A DNA stretch of 64,000 nt, taken from the NCBI GenBank assembly GCA_008360975.2, contig VLJF02000033.1:372001-436000 (forward strand), written 5' to 3'. Origin of the DNA: Lichenostomus cassidix. Its lineage: Eukaryota; Chordata; Aves; Passeriformes; Meliphagidae. The notes under the pieces were generated by a model. It had not been told where the DNA came from and made no database searches. It saw only the letters and a program-made list of their open reading frames with translations. Made by a program: the position numbers and the translations under genes. This document shows, piece by piece, positions 33,920 to 44,419 of this stretch; the stretch's first letter is position 1; each line of letters opens with the position of its first letter.

Positions 33920-33992
33920 CTTGGAGCCCCCAAAGGCCATACAGAGTCAGCGCCAGCAGCAGCAGGCAGGGGCAGCTCCGTGCTCCATCCAT
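33920..33992 (-). CDS. Divergent signal-peptide exon, copy A
   Basis: On the minus strand ATG 33992-33990 opens 24 codons (MDGARSC, then PCLLLLALTLYGLWGLQ) with the form of a secretory signal peptide: polar start, Leu-rich core, small residues before the end. They finish in phase 1 at a splice donor CAAG/GTGGGC (33920/33919). The same exon, differing by one codon change (Tyr to Ser), is found at 54176-54248. Each lies exactly 93 bp head-to-head with an MHC IIB exon 1. No following exon was found between here and ZNF1 in either arm, so this is an orphan first exon, a very long gene, or a relic of a former neighbour such as another MHC-pathway gene. Product unknown. Confidence 0.55.
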
Positions 33993-34085
33993 GGCGCCTC
34001 GGGATGTCACGACACTGGGAAGGGTCGGTGGTGGTTCCAGTGCAGCGGCTGCTGCGGGGCTGGCGGCAGCTGCCCGGCGCTGGCC
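33993..34085. promoter_or_regulatory. 93-bp gap between head-to-head start codons, arm A
   Basis: The short GC-rich interval separates the divergent signal-peptide ATG from the MHC IIB ATG. It must hold both 5' UTRs and any shared core promoter. It contains GATGTCACGAC and GGCTGCTGCGGGGCTGGCGG, both conserved in arm B (54083-54175). No TATA box or X-Y module was seen here. Confidence 0.4.
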
Positions 34086-37000
34086 ATGGGGCGAGTGGCG
34101 GCAGCTGGGGCCGTACTGGTGGTGCTAGGAGCCACCGCGGCTGCGGGCGCGGAGCTGTCGGGTGAGCGGGGGGAGCAGGGAATGCGATGGGAAAGGGGGA
34201 AAAGGGGAAAGAAAGGGGTCTGGGACCCGAAAATTGAAGGGGAGGAGGAGGGGAACCCGAAAGGGAGAGGGGGAGGGGCTGAGGGTTGGGGGAAGATGAG
34301 AAAGGGGTGGGAGAGAATGGGAAAGTAGGGAAAAGGGGAGGGTGGAAGCCCAAAACTGAGCGGGACAGGGCTGGGGCTGGGGCGATTGTGGGGAAAAGGG
34401 TGGAAAAAGGGCAAACAGAGAGAATGGGACCCTAAAAGGGAACTGAGAAGTGACTGGAAATGGAGGAGGGTGGGGGGGCTGAGGATGAGAAAGGGGAAAT
34501 AGGAAGAATAGCGCAAAAGTGGAAGTGGGAGCAGGGGGAAGGAAGGTTCCATGGCAGCCATGGGGCACATGGGGTGTGGAGTGGGGATCCGGGGTGACCC
34601 CCGGAGCTCTGGGCTTCCTGGGGAGGACTGAAGGTGTGTGCCTTGCACACTCAGGGGTCTTTCAGGACATGGGAACGTTTGAGTGTTATTACACTAATGG
34701 CACAGAAACGGTGAGGTATGTGCACAAGAACATCTACAACCAAGTGGAGTATGCGAGGTTCGACAACAACGTGGGGCACTTTGTGGGGTTCACTGCGTAT
34801 GGGGAGAAAGTGGCCCGGTACTGGAACAACCTCCCAGCTTTCATGGAGAGGAAATGGGCTGAGGTGGACATAGTTTGCCGGTACAACTACGCGTTGTACA
34901 GCCCATTCAGCATGGAGCGCAGAGGTGAGCGTGATGCAGAATGTGTCCCATCGGACCCTGCCCTGGCAATGACCCTGGGAGCCCCTAAAAACCTCCCTGA
35001 AAATCAATTCAGAGCCCTCGGGCCTCTTGTCCCTCCTAGTGACTCCTGTAGGTTTCCCAGTCCATCCCTGTCCCTCCCAGCCCCACCTCCGCGCAGCCAT
35101 TTCAGCCGAGCGTGAAGCAGACGCCCCTCAGCCAGAGTGTGTCTCTCTAATGACTCATCAATTGCAAGGCAGACCCGCAGCGCTGAGTACCCCGCGCTGT
35201 ACTCGGCGTCGTAGTGCCGCACGATTCATTCCCAGTCCCACCCAGTCCTTCTAATCCCAATCCCAGTCCATTCCCAGTATGCTCCAAGACCTCCATCCTC
35301 TCTTCCGTTGCCCTCCCAGTGCCCCCCAATCCACTCCTCTCTCTCCCAGTGCCCCCCCCAGTCCCTCCCAGTCCATTCCCACTCCCTCCCAATGCCACAC
35401 CAACCCTCCCAGGTCTCTCCCAGGGCCCCACAGCTGATCCCAGTGTCTCCCCTCTCTCTCCCAGTGCCCCACAGCGTGTCCATCTCACTGGTGCCCTCGA
35501 GCTCCCAGCCCGAGCCCAGCCGCCTGCTGTGCTCCGTGATGGATTTCTACCCTGCGCAGGTGCAGCTGAGGTGGTTCCAGGGCCAGCAGGAGCTCTCGGA
35601 GCAAGTGATGACCACCGACCTGCTCCCCAACGGGGACTGGACCTACCAGCTGCTGGTGCTGCTGGAAACGCCCCCCCGGCACGGGGTCACCTACACCTGC
35701 CAGGTGGAGCACGTCAGCCTGGAGCAGCCCCTGAGGCGGCACTGGGGTACGGCCAGAGCCCACAGTGCCGGGGGGAGCGGGGGAGGCACTGGGGGGCTGG
35801 CAGGGGGATTGGGCTGTGCTGGGGGGAACTGGGAGGGAGGTGGAGAGAGGCTGGTTTATACTGGGAGAGGGGCTTGGGGGTATGGGAGGGCTGGGAAGGG
35901 GTTGGAAGAATGTTGGGGAGGGTGGGATGAGGTTCTGGGGTGCTGGTGGGCACTGGGAGGGAGTTTGGGGGTGCTGGGGTAACTGGGAGGGAGTTGGAGT
36001 GAGGCTGGAGGCGCTGGAAGGAAATTGGAGAAGGAAAAGCAAAGGTTGGAATGAGGTTGGTTGTGCTGGGAAGAGACTGGGAGGGACCTTGGTGACTCCT
36101 GTTGGGGCTGGGAAGGGACTGGGAGAGGGTTTGTGTTGGAGAAGATGAAATAGGAAAGCCTTATAATATAATTGCCTTTATGAGTACCTGGCAAAAAGAT
36201 GATGAAAACAAGCTCTGAGTTACTGAACAACTAGAAAACAATGGTATAGCTGACTGAAGGTAATCCCCCTTCTTGATAGAACAATGCCCTCTATCTGCAG
36301 GCAAGTCCAAGGGTCATAGCAGACCCTGCCTGCTTGGCAGAGGGTCCAAAAAACCAGTTTTTAAGGTTTAAAATATAGCCCTGTATGGTAATGCAATGAT
36401 TCTTATAGGTTGTATGTAAATGTTGTAGGGTTTGTAGCTTGTCCTTGATTGGTTAAGGAGAATTAGAATATTCAACACAGAAGATGATTTATTGTATTGT
36501 AAACGGCAGATCGCTCTCTTACTTTTGCTCGTCTCTCTCTCTCTCTCGCTCTCGCACTCTCTCGCTCTTCCTTCTCTGACCCGTTTTGAGCTGCGTCTTG
36601 CGGCTCTGGCAGGTTTCTCACACCCACGATTTTTCACAATAAACCCCCATGCTCTAAAATCCGACTTCAGTGATCACTTGTTTCTATTCCATCCTCATAG
36701 ATCCCCATACCACAGGATTAAATCCTACAGGTTTGGGAGTCCAGGGGCGGTTAAGGGGCAATTGGGAGGGGTTGTAGGGTGCTGAGAGGGACGGGAGGGG
36801 CTTTGGTGGGTCCTGAGGAGGGTGGGAATGGATTGGGAGGCGGTTTCAGGGAGTTCTGGGTGGGCTGAGAGTGACTGGGAGGGTGCTTGGAGGGGCTTGG
36901 GGTGTCCGTGAAAGGTTTTTGGGGGTCCTGAGCCCTGTGGACCCCCCAGAGATGCTGCCGGACGCTGCTCTCAGCAAGATGCTGATGGGGATCGGGGGCT

Positions 37001-37163
37001 TCGTGTTGGGCTTTGTCTTCCTGGCACTGGGGATCGGCTTCTACCTGCGCAAGAAGGTGAGAAAAGGTCCCGGGGGTCGTGTCCCCCCTCCCCCGGAGCG
37101 GCTGTGCTCCCCCCGGGGCCCCCCAGCCCGGTGTCCCCTTTTCTCTGCCCACAGAGCTCCTGA
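34086..37163 (+). CDS. MHC class II beta chain, gene A (intact, five exons)
   Basis: Exons by splice sites: 34086-34161, 34655-34924, 35465-35746, 36950-37056, 37155-37163; total 744 nt, 247 residues. Exon 1 is a signal peptide (MGRVAAAGAVLVVLGATAAA) with a strong GCCATGG start. Exon 2 encodes the peptide-binding beta-1 domain with its cysteine pair (FECYYTNGT, VDIVCRYNY) and an N-glycosylation site. Exon 3 is the Ig-like beta-2 domain (LLCSVMDFYP; YTCQVEHV). Exon 4 gives the connecting peptide, membrane span and YLRKK tail; exon 5 adds two serines and TGA. Exon sizes 270 and 282 are standard for the family. All introns are GT-AG. It pairs with an alpha chain to present peptides to CD4 T cells. 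No alpha gene is in the window. Confidence 0.95.
35128..35169 (-). promoter_or_regulatory. X1-X2/Y-like module in MHC IIB A intron 2 (antisense)
   Basis: On the minus strand the 21 nt at 35169-35149 (CCTTGCAATTGATG, then AGTCATT) match the class II X1-X2 consensus (CCTAGCAACAGATG, CGTCATC) at 16 of 21 positions. After exactly 13 nt comes CTGGCTGA, a weak Y box (5 of 8 to CTGATTGG). The X half is good, the Y half decayed. Paralog: 52936-52977. Confidence 0.5.
36132..36729 (+). repeat. Solo LTR in MHC IIB A intron 3
   Basis: 598 bp from TGTGTTGGAG to AATCCTACA with a perfect 4-bp target duplication GGTT (36128-36131 and 36730-36733). It has TATAATATAAT near 36160, a (CT)n stretch at about 36535-36560, and a polyadenylation signal AATAAA near 36640. 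The paralogous intron in gene B keeps the empty site near 51732. A 4-bp duplication fits a class I family. A partial inverted relative lies at 46034-46330. Confidence 0.88.
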
Positions 37164-37306
37164 GCCGCCGCCGGCCGCAGCGCCTCCCCGTGGCCTCGGG
37201 CCCGGCCGGGACCCCCCGCTGTGTCCCCGTGCTGATTTTGGGGGGGTCGTGTGTCCCCCCAGCCCTGCTGTCACTCTGACCCCGCCCGGCTGCTCCCAGT
37301 ACTCCC

Positions 37307-37312
37307 AGTAAA
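37307..37312 (+). terminator. MHC IIB A polyadenylation signal AGTAAA
   Basis: A variant hexamer AGTAAA lies 144 bp after the stop codon, in CTCCCAGTAAAGCTTCCC. It is the only polyA-like hexamer seen in the 3' UTR. Confidence 0.55.
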
Positions 37313-37631
37313 GCTTCCCATTTCGCGCCAGTCCCGTTTTTTGGGGGGCAGTGGGGAGGGACTTGGGGGGACCCCGCGGTGGGGCTGTGACTGGGGAGCA
37401 GACCTGACCTGGGATGGATCGGGAATGGGGACCCCCGTGTGTCCCCAAGTGTCACCCCGCTCTGGGGGCTTTGGGAGGCAGCGGAACCCCGACACGGCAC
37501 ACAGCGAACCCCAAAAAAGGCACTGAGACCCCCCTGAGCCCCCCAGAACCTCCAAACCCCATAGAAAAACAGCCCCGAAAAATAGCGCCGCGAAAATGAG
37601 CCAATGGGAGAAGGCGCTGAGCGATCATGAT

Positions 37632-37673
37632 CCAATCCGAGCTCGCGGCGCTGATGACTCTCCAGTTCCCAGG
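37632..37673 (-). promoter_or_regulatory. X1-X2/Y-like module between MHC IIB A and ZNF2
   Basis: Minus-strand X element at 37673-37653 (CCTGGGAACTGGAG, AGTCATC; 15 of 21 to the X1-X2 consensus), then 13 nt, then CGGATTGG (7 of 8 to the Y box). A second CCAAT (GCCAATGGGAG) lies near 37600. It sits 450 bp upstream of the ZNF2 first-exon donor, inside a CpG-rich stretch. Paralog: 50799-50840. Confidence 0.55.
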
Positions 37674-37879
37674 CAGACCCGCAGCGCCCAGCGCTCCCCA
37701 CCCCAACCCCACCTGCGCCCCCCCCCCGCCCCCAGCGCTTCCCGCCAGCCCAATTTGGGGAGGGGGCGCGTGGGGGGCGCCCAGGCCTGGCCCGGAGCCC
37801 AGCGCTGCCCCAGCCCGACCTGCCCCGGCTCCATCCGGCTCCTCCCGCGGGATGCGACGGCGTGGGGAAAAGGGGCGAA

Positions 37880-38075
37880 AGGGTGGGCGCTGGGCTTGGG
37901 GGGAGGAGGAGAAGGGATGGAGGAGGAGGAGGAAGAGGGATGAGGAAGGAGCGGGAGAAAGGCCGGATAACCGAGGAGGAGGGGGGACGCGGAACGAGGA
38001 GGGAGGAGGAGAGAGGAAGAGGAGGAGCAGGAAGAGGTTGGAGAGAGGAAGAGGAGGAGCAGCAGAAGGAGCGCG
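37880..38075 (+). repeat. Purine-rich GGA/GAA tract
   Basis: About 195 bp that are overwhelmingly purine on the plus strand (GAGGAGGAGGAAGAGG runs), just upstream of the ZNF2 first exon. The inverted arm keeps it as a pyrimidine tract at about 50395-50580. Such tracts can form triplex DNA; any role here is inferred. Confidence 0.7.
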
Positions 38076-40501
38076 GAGTTCTTTGTCCGGCCCGGCCCCG
38101 GGAGCATCGGCGCCCCGCATGCCGCAGGTGAGGGGGAGGAGGAAGTCGCCCCAAATTTCTCGGGGGTCCCCGAGCGGCGTTTTTTCTGGGCGGGTGTTTG
38201 GAGCTCGCAGCTTCCGGGATTGAGCCCCAAATCTCGTGAAGGGTCGCTGGGAGGGTTTGATTTTGCGGGGAGAATGTTTGGATGTGGCAGAACGCCAAAG
38301 CTGAGGCGCAAATGGCCCTTTGAGGGATATTTTGGGGACTCCCTGTGGCCATGGCCCTGTGGCGGGGTGGGAGTGGCACATCGGGCATGGGGTCCCCCGG
38401 GAGAGCGGTGGAGGGGAAGGGCGGGAGCCCCGGAGTGGGGTGAGTGGAGAGGGGCGATGGCGGAGCTGGGGGAGCCCCGGCAGGCTGGAGAGGGGGGAGC
38501 GTGGATAAGGGGAAAGCCTGGGATCCCTGGAAGCGCGGAGCAGAGAATGAGGGGAGAAGGGACCCCTGGGACCCCCAAGCCCCCGGATCATCCCTAAGCG
38601 GGACCCTGGAAAATAGGGAAGCCCGGGAGCCACGGGAGCCCCATGAGTGCAGGGAAGGGAGACCTCCAGAATCCCAAAGTGAAAAGACCAGAATCGTGGT
38701 GGTTTGGGGTTTTTATGGACACAAAACCCTCGGAGACTTGCAGAGCTGGAGCTGGGCAGGAGGAACCCCCAGGCCAAGGCGCTCAGCCCGTGTTTTTCCC
38801 CCAAAGTAGGATTTGTCATTTCCAAGGCGTGGCCGGATGGAGGAGGAGGAAAAAGCCCGGAGATGCTGCACGAGTAGGAGCTGCAAACGCAGCCCAGGGA
38901 GCTGCGAGGAGGAAAGAGCCTCACTGTGCCGGGAAGGCAGTTGGAAATGCACCCGGAGCTTGGAGCTGGGGGAGAAGCCTGTGGCCAGGGAGAATCCCCA
39001 CGAGTGTGGGGAATGTGGGAAAAGTTTCAGGTGGAGATCTCGGCTAATCCATCACCAGAGGATCCACACTGGGGAAAAGCCCTACAATTGTGGGGAATGT
39101 GGGAAATGCTTCAGGTGGAGATCTGACCTTCTGCGACACAAAATGATCCACACTGGGGAAAAGCCCTGTGAGTGTGGAAAATGTGGGAAAAGCTTCAGGC
39201 GGAGATCTGAGCTGATGCAACACCAGAGGATCCACACAGGGGAAAAGCCCTACAACTGTGGGAAGTGTGGGAAGAGCTTCAGCCGGATGTTTCACCTGAT
39301 GCTTCACCAGGTGATCCACACTGGGGAAAAGCCCTATGATTGCCAGGAATGTGGGAAGAGCTTTGGGCACAGCTCCTCCCTGATCCAGCACAAGAAGATC
39401 CATATTGGGGAAAAGCCCTACGAGTGTGGGAAGTGTGAAAAGAGCTTCAGCCTAAGTGCCAGCCTGATCCAACACCCCAGCATCCACACAGGGGAGAGGT
39501 CCTATGAGTGTGGGAAGTGTGGGAAGAAGTTTCAGACCAGTTCCAGTCTCCTCCGCCATGAGCGCATTCACACACAGGAGAGGCCCTTCCGCTGCTCTGA
39601 CTGCGGGAAGGGCTTCAAGAACAACTCCACCCTCATCAGGCACCAGCGAATCCACACCGGAGAAAAGCCCTATGAGTGTGGGGAGTGTGGGAAGAGCTTC
39701 AGCCAGAAGTCCACCCTGGTCAAGCACAAGGTGATTCACACTGGGGAAAGGTCTTATGAGTGTCCAGAGTGTGGGAAGAGGTTTCAGACCAGCTCCAGTC
39801 TCCTCCGCCATGAGCGCATTCACACCCAGGAGAGGCCCTTCCGCTGCCCTGACTGCGGGAAGGGCTTCAAGCAAAACTCCACCCTCATCACCCACCGGCG
39901 CATCCACACTGGGGAGAGGCCCTATAAGTGTGCCGATTGCGGGGAGAGGTTCAAGTCGAGCTCCAACCTGATGCAGCACCAGAGGATCCACAAAGGGGAA
40001 AAGCCCTATGAGTGTGTGGAGTGTGGGAAGAGCTTCATTCAGATGTCCAACCTGATCCAGCACCAGAGGATCCACACAGGAGAGAGACGCTATGAGTGTC
40101 CCGAGTGTGTGAAGAGCTTCAGGGACAGCTCTGCTCTGATCCAGCACAAAATGATTCACACTGGGGAGAGGCCCTACAAGTGTCCCAAGTGTGGTAAGAG
40201 GTTTCAAACCAGCTCCAACCTCCTCCTCCATGAGCGCATTCACACACAGGAGAGGCCCTTCCGCTGCCCTGACTGCGGGAAGGGCTTCAAGCAAAACTCC
40301 ACCCTCGTCACCCACCGGCGCATCCACACCGGGGAGAGACCCTACAAGTGTGGGGAGTGTGGGAAGAGCTTCAGCCAGAGCTCCAACCTGATCCAGCACC
40401 AGAGGATCCACACAGGGGAGAGGCCCTATGAGTGTGGGAAGTGTGGAAAGAGCTTCTCACATATCTCTAACTTGACTCAGCACCAACGGATGCACCGGTG
40501 A
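38060..40501 (+). CDS. ZNF2: 18-finger C2H2 zinc-finger gene (intact)
   Basis: A non-coding first exon ends at CCGCAG/GTGAGG (38127/38128). The coding frame starts at ATG 38837 and runs uninterrupted to TGA 40499-40501, about 554 residues. Residues 1-50 are a Glu/Arg/Cys-rich leader ([11 protein letters not shown]) typical of an avian ZNF family; no KRAB or SCAN domain is visible. Eighteen consecutive C2H2 fingers follow with TGEKP/TGERP linkers and all zinc ligands present, implying nuclear DNA binding. Fingers 7-8, 10-11 and 15-16 are near-identical two-finger modules ([21 protein letters not shown]), a sign of internal duplication or gene conversion. It starts less than 1 kb after MHC IIB A, on the same strand. 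Confidence 0.9.
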
Positions 40502-41199
40502 GGGAAGTGCTGCACGTGTCCCGAGTGCAGGAAGAGCTTCATTGCTGCTCCAACTCCATCCCCAGTGGGAAGATCTGCATGGGATGATCCCCAGTGACCC
40601 CTGTTAGGCAGAATCCTGGTGACCCCCATTCCAGGTGATCCCCATCGAGTTAGGGGAAGGTGTTTTAAATGGTCAAATTTTACTCCTTGTCCTGCTCTGA
40701 GTTTGTTAGCAATAAATTCAATTCACGTCGCCAGTTCCCAGCCTGTTTTGTGCACAAAGGTGTTTGATGAGGGATCTCTTAGCCAGGTCCTTCTATCAAC
40801 TCAGGAAGCCTTGGTTCAATTTTCTCTCCCCATGGCGGCTGTGCAGGGCAGTGAGAGAGCAGCTCTGCTGGGTGCCTGGCATGGGGCCAGCGTCGCCCCA
40901 CTGCAATGTGCCATGGTCTCGTGTGGCCCTGTGCTCTGGAGCCAGCGCTGCTGTTGCTTTTTCCTTCCTGATGATTTTCTCTTTTGCACCAAAGGCTTGT
41001 GAAGTGCCCCCGCTGTCCCTGGCGTCCCCTGGGCACCAGCAGCTGCGTCCCTTGGCCTGCTCCCCCTGGGTCGTTGCAGGGCGGCTGGCGGAGGCTGGGA
41101 GCTGCCGTGGGGGCCGTGGGGCTGCCCCGGGGGCTGCGTGCCGAGGCGGGGCTGGGAGGTGCGGAGAACTTTGTCGCTATTTGCAGAGCAATGGCGCCT
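40502..41199. other. ZNF2 3' flank
   Basis: A degenerate extra finger-like segment follows the stop (TGTCCCGAGTGCAGGAAGAGC). The rest is non-coding; AATAAA near 40711 could end the ZNF2 mRNA. Confidence 0.5.
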
Positions 41200-41910
41200 T
41201 GGGCCCGGGCCCGTTGCAGGGCTGTTCCTCATGTGTGGCTTTGGCCTCGGCCAGCCCGGGGGGCACTGAGAGCGCGGGGCTTGGGCTGTGCGCTGTGCAG
41301 AGCCCGCGCCTCGCTGCCCTTGGCTGGCTGTGCTGACACTCGAAATTGTCCCAGCGCAATTGCTGCTCGGTGCCAGCGAGCGGGGACAAGGCCGGCGCCG
41401 GTGTCGCCCCCAGGCAGGCAGGCAGGCAGGCAGGGCTTTAGTGGGGCAGCAGCGGCGCCATGGTGGTAGCGTGTGTGCGGCCCGGGAGCGGCGGCAGGGG
41501 GCGGAGCCCGGGGAGGCGGCGGGCGAGCTCGGAGAGGCTGTCCCAGCGCGGCTGTCCCTGCGCAGCGTCCCGGGAACAGGGCAGCTACCTCCGTGCTACG
41601 GAGGGGAACCGGGACGAGCCAGCGCTGCTCCGGCACCGCCTCCTGCCGAGGCAGCAGCGGCAAGGAGACCGCGGGCAGCCGCTCCCTCAGCGGCCTCAGG
41701 CCAGCGGCAACACGGCGCCACAGCCAGGGAGGGAGGGAGGGAGGGAGGGACACGGGAGAACGAAGCCGCCACAGCCCCCCCTGCCGCCCCCTCCATCCCC
41801 TCCATCCGCCCGCAGCGAGCCCCGAGCCCCGGCACAAGGCAGCGCGGCTCCCACCTGCGCTGGGACAGCCACTCCGAGCTCCGCCGCCGCCTCAGCGCTG
41901 CTTGCCAGTG
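41200..41910. repeat. CpG island copy B, arranged as a head-to-head inverted repeat
   Basis: The first half (41280-41560) matches 58860-59100 inverted, the second half (41580-41905) matches 58650-58910 directly, so two partial islands meet in opposite directions. GGCGAGCTCGGAGAGGCTG (near 41523) is roughly the reverse complement of CAGCCACTCCGAGCTCCGCC (near 41866). It includes (CAGG)n at about 41412-41433 and (GGGA)n at about 41725-41750. No conserved protein. Confidence 0.65.
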
Positions 41911-42540
41911 ACCACCTGTATGATCCCGGTCACTCCCGGTCACTGCCACCATGATTCCAGTATGGTGCCGCTCACTCCCAGTAAGATCCCAGCTACTCCA
42001 ACATGATCACAGTTGCTCCCAGTCATGCCCTCTATGGTTGTTTTCACTCTCACTCACTCCCATTAGGATTCCAGTGTGCCCCCAGTCATTCTGTGATGCT
42101 CTTTGCCCCCATCGTGGTTCCAGTTGGTCCCAGTATGAGTCCAGTCACCTCCAATATGATCCCAGTAACTTCCAGACATTCTAAATATGAATGCAGTTTG
42201 ATCCCTTTCACCCCCTGTAGTTTTCCAGGTATGACCCTTTCAGTCCCGGTGTGATCCCACTATGACCCCAGCATGGGCCAGCTGCTCCCAGTATGATCCC
42301 ATTCACCCCTGCATTTTTCCGGTTTCTCCTATTCACTCTTACTGTGGTTCTGGTCACTTCCAGTATGATTCCAGTCGGTCACAGTATGATCCAAACCACT
42401 CCCATTCTCTCCCAGTATATCTCAGTTGTCCCCAGCATGTTCCCAGTCACTCTTGATTGCTCCCAGTGGCTCCTAGTAGTCCTCAGTATACTCCCAGTTT
42501 ATCCCAGTATGATTCCTGTTGCCCCAAAGCCACTGTGGAC
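41911..42540. repeat. CCCAGTATGATCC minisatellite
   Basis: Irregular tandem units of about 15-20 bp built on CACTCCCAGTATGATTCCAG run for some 600 bp. Similar short CCCAGT repeats occur in the MHC introns. No gene. Confidence 0.7.
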
Positions 42541-43536
42541 CTGGCAGAGCCGTAGCAGGCAAGAGCTGTGTGTCACCCGGTGAAGCTGCTCCGCATCCAG
42601 AGACTTCTCCCCCTCCTAAGCTGAAAAGGATTTCGGCAAAAACCCCATGGCTGCTGTAAACCCTGTCTTGATCCTAGCAACCCCAGCAGAAGACTAACAA
42701 ACTGCAAAGACAATTGCAGTCTGAAAATTCAGCCTGCACTTATCTCCAGCATCAAAATCAGCCAGCTGCATCATAATTTTAAATTTGATTGTTCCCTCCG
42801 TTGTTTAATAAGTGCTCTAGCATTTGTTTACTTAAAACAGTTACCCCTTTTTAACAGCTTTATCTTAGTTCCCTACATCCACAGCAGAACTAATTTTGTT
42901 ATTGCGTTACATTATGTTGTTACATTTTTATGTTGTAGTAAAAATTTGCTATGAGGGCTGTTGGGAAAAGCCCTTTCCTCTTTAATTTAGTAAAAAAAGG
43001 GGAAATGTGATAATAGATGCAGGTTCCCCACCCATTCCTTCTTAATATGTTTACCTTTTGCCATTGTTCTGTCTTCCCCACCCCACATAGTCCTGACCAC
43101 GCCCTCTGGTTTTCCCTATTGGTTCCTGTACCCTAACTCTGCCCATGTACCGCCCCTGTGCCCAGAGGTCACTGGGCCTGTGTGCTGTCCCTGCTCCTCT
43201 CTGTTTCCCTAGAATACCCCTCACTCTCTGCCGTCTTGTTGTCTATGCACCACGTGTGTCTATGAACATGGTCTGTGCACCAGGGGAGGCCTTTGGCCTC
43301 TGGTGCAGCCATGTGAATAAAACCTTCCGCGGACACAATGCGTAAACCCTCCTTGCCTCCTTTATCATGGCCAGTTGTGGAAGCAGGTGAAACCAGAGCA
43401 AGCCTTATGGCTCCCCAGCCAGTGAGAGTGCAGTGACCAGCCCTTGGAGGAAGAGTTTGGTGCACTGAGGAGCAGAACTGGGCTGGGTAGAGATGCTTTT
43501 GAGTAAGGTCTGCTATAACTCCCTTAAACCGCAACA
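42541..43536 (+). mobile_element. ERV-5: 3' end of a plus-strand retrovirus
   Basis: A polypurine tract AAAAAAAGGGGAAA (42992-43005) is followed directly by an LTR (43006-43536, TGTGATAATAG...CGCAACA) with AATAAA at 43316-43321. Before the tract, 42541-42990 is probably the internal 3' end; no env frame survives. The 5' part is absent, so no paired LTR or target duplication can be checked. Confidence 0.75.
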
Positions 43537-43659
43537 CCCCAATTCCAGTCCCGCTGGGTCTCAGTCCCAGTCCTGGTGTATCCTGGTGTCCCAGTCCATC
43601 CCAGTCCCTTCCTGGCAGCTGCTGCCATTTCCCAGATCCTGCCCCCCCCCGACCCCCAA

Positions 43660-43859
43660 AGCTGCCCTCCTACACCCTAAGAGGCTGACAGGGGTTGGGG
43701 GCTTCGTGCTGGGCTTTGCCTGTGCTGGGGCTCGGCCTCCACCTGTGGGAGAAGGTGAGGGGGGTTCCCGGGGGTCGTGTCCTCCCTGGAGCGTATGTGC
43801 TCCCCCCGGGCACCCCCCATCCCGGGGTCACCCCCTTTTCTCTCCCACAGAGCTCCTGA
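43660..43859 (+). pseudogene. MHC class II beta relic D: exons 4-5
   Basis: GGGGGCTTCGTGCTGGGCTTTG encodes the exon-4 membrane-span sequence of MHC IIB, followed by a donor at GAAG/GTGAGG (43754/43755) and exon 5 (AGCTCCTGA, 43851-43859) after a CTCCCACAG acceptor, as in genes A and B. Exon 4 has several small deletions (TGCCTGTGCTGGGGCTCGG in place of the normal span end) and no exon 1-3 precedes it, only ERV-5. A truncated copy. Confidence 0.85.
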
Positions 43860-44109
43860 CCCAGCTCCTGCTCCCCCCTGGAAAGGGTTCTGGGGATCTC
43901 CCTTTTCCTTACCCTGGGACCCCCTGGAATCCCCATTCCTGGGCACTGGGAGCCCCCAACATCTCCTTCCCCAGCTCCGGGACCCCCCTGCACCCCCTTA
44001 TCCTGCACCAATCCCCCTTATCCTGCACCCCTTTCCCGGCTATCCACCTCTCCAGCCCCTGGATCCCGTTTCCTTCCGGAGTCACAGCTCCGCTCCTGCC
44101 TGCCGGGGG

Positions 44110-44419
44110 TGGATTCCGCAGCCGCAGGAAGAGTTGGATCCGCGGATCGCGGTGCTTCCCCCGCTTTGGGCCGAACCCAGCGGGCTCCAGGCAGAGCTGG
44201 AGCGCAGAGCCCCGCGAGTTCAGCACAGCCCGGCCCGGTGTCCCGCAGTGCCGCGGAGGGTCCCAGATGGATCCCCGAGGGATCCGGGCGGGTCCAAGGA
44301 CGGGATCCAGGTGAATTCCCTGTAATTACCCCATTTCCCCTCCCCCGCGCGCTCCCTCGGGCACTTTCGCTCTCGCGTGTTCCGAACTGCGCCGCAGCGA
44401 TCGATCTGTGCCGGCAGCG
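44110..44419 (+). promoter_or_regulatory. MHC class I-type 5' region
   Basis: CpG-rich sequence leading into the class I leader exon. GTGAATTCCCTGTAATTACCCC (in two parts) and CACTTTCGCTCTCG near 44360 resemble decayed kappaB and interferon-response elements of class I promoters. A second copy of this stretch, without a leader exon, lies at 45480-45650. Assignment is by position and weak motif similarity. Confidence 0.45.

Noticed and set aside
36751..38924. Very long minus-strand open frames opposite MHC IIB A exons 4-5 and the ZNF2 promoter
   Set aside because: GC-rich, low-complexity Pro/Ser/Arg translations without recognisable domains; they follow base composition and differ between arms.
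39452..40411. Long antisense open frame across the ZNF2 fingers (also 25349-26725 and 48389-49237)
   Set aside because: Repetitive mirror of the finger codons; a known by-product of C2H2 arrays.
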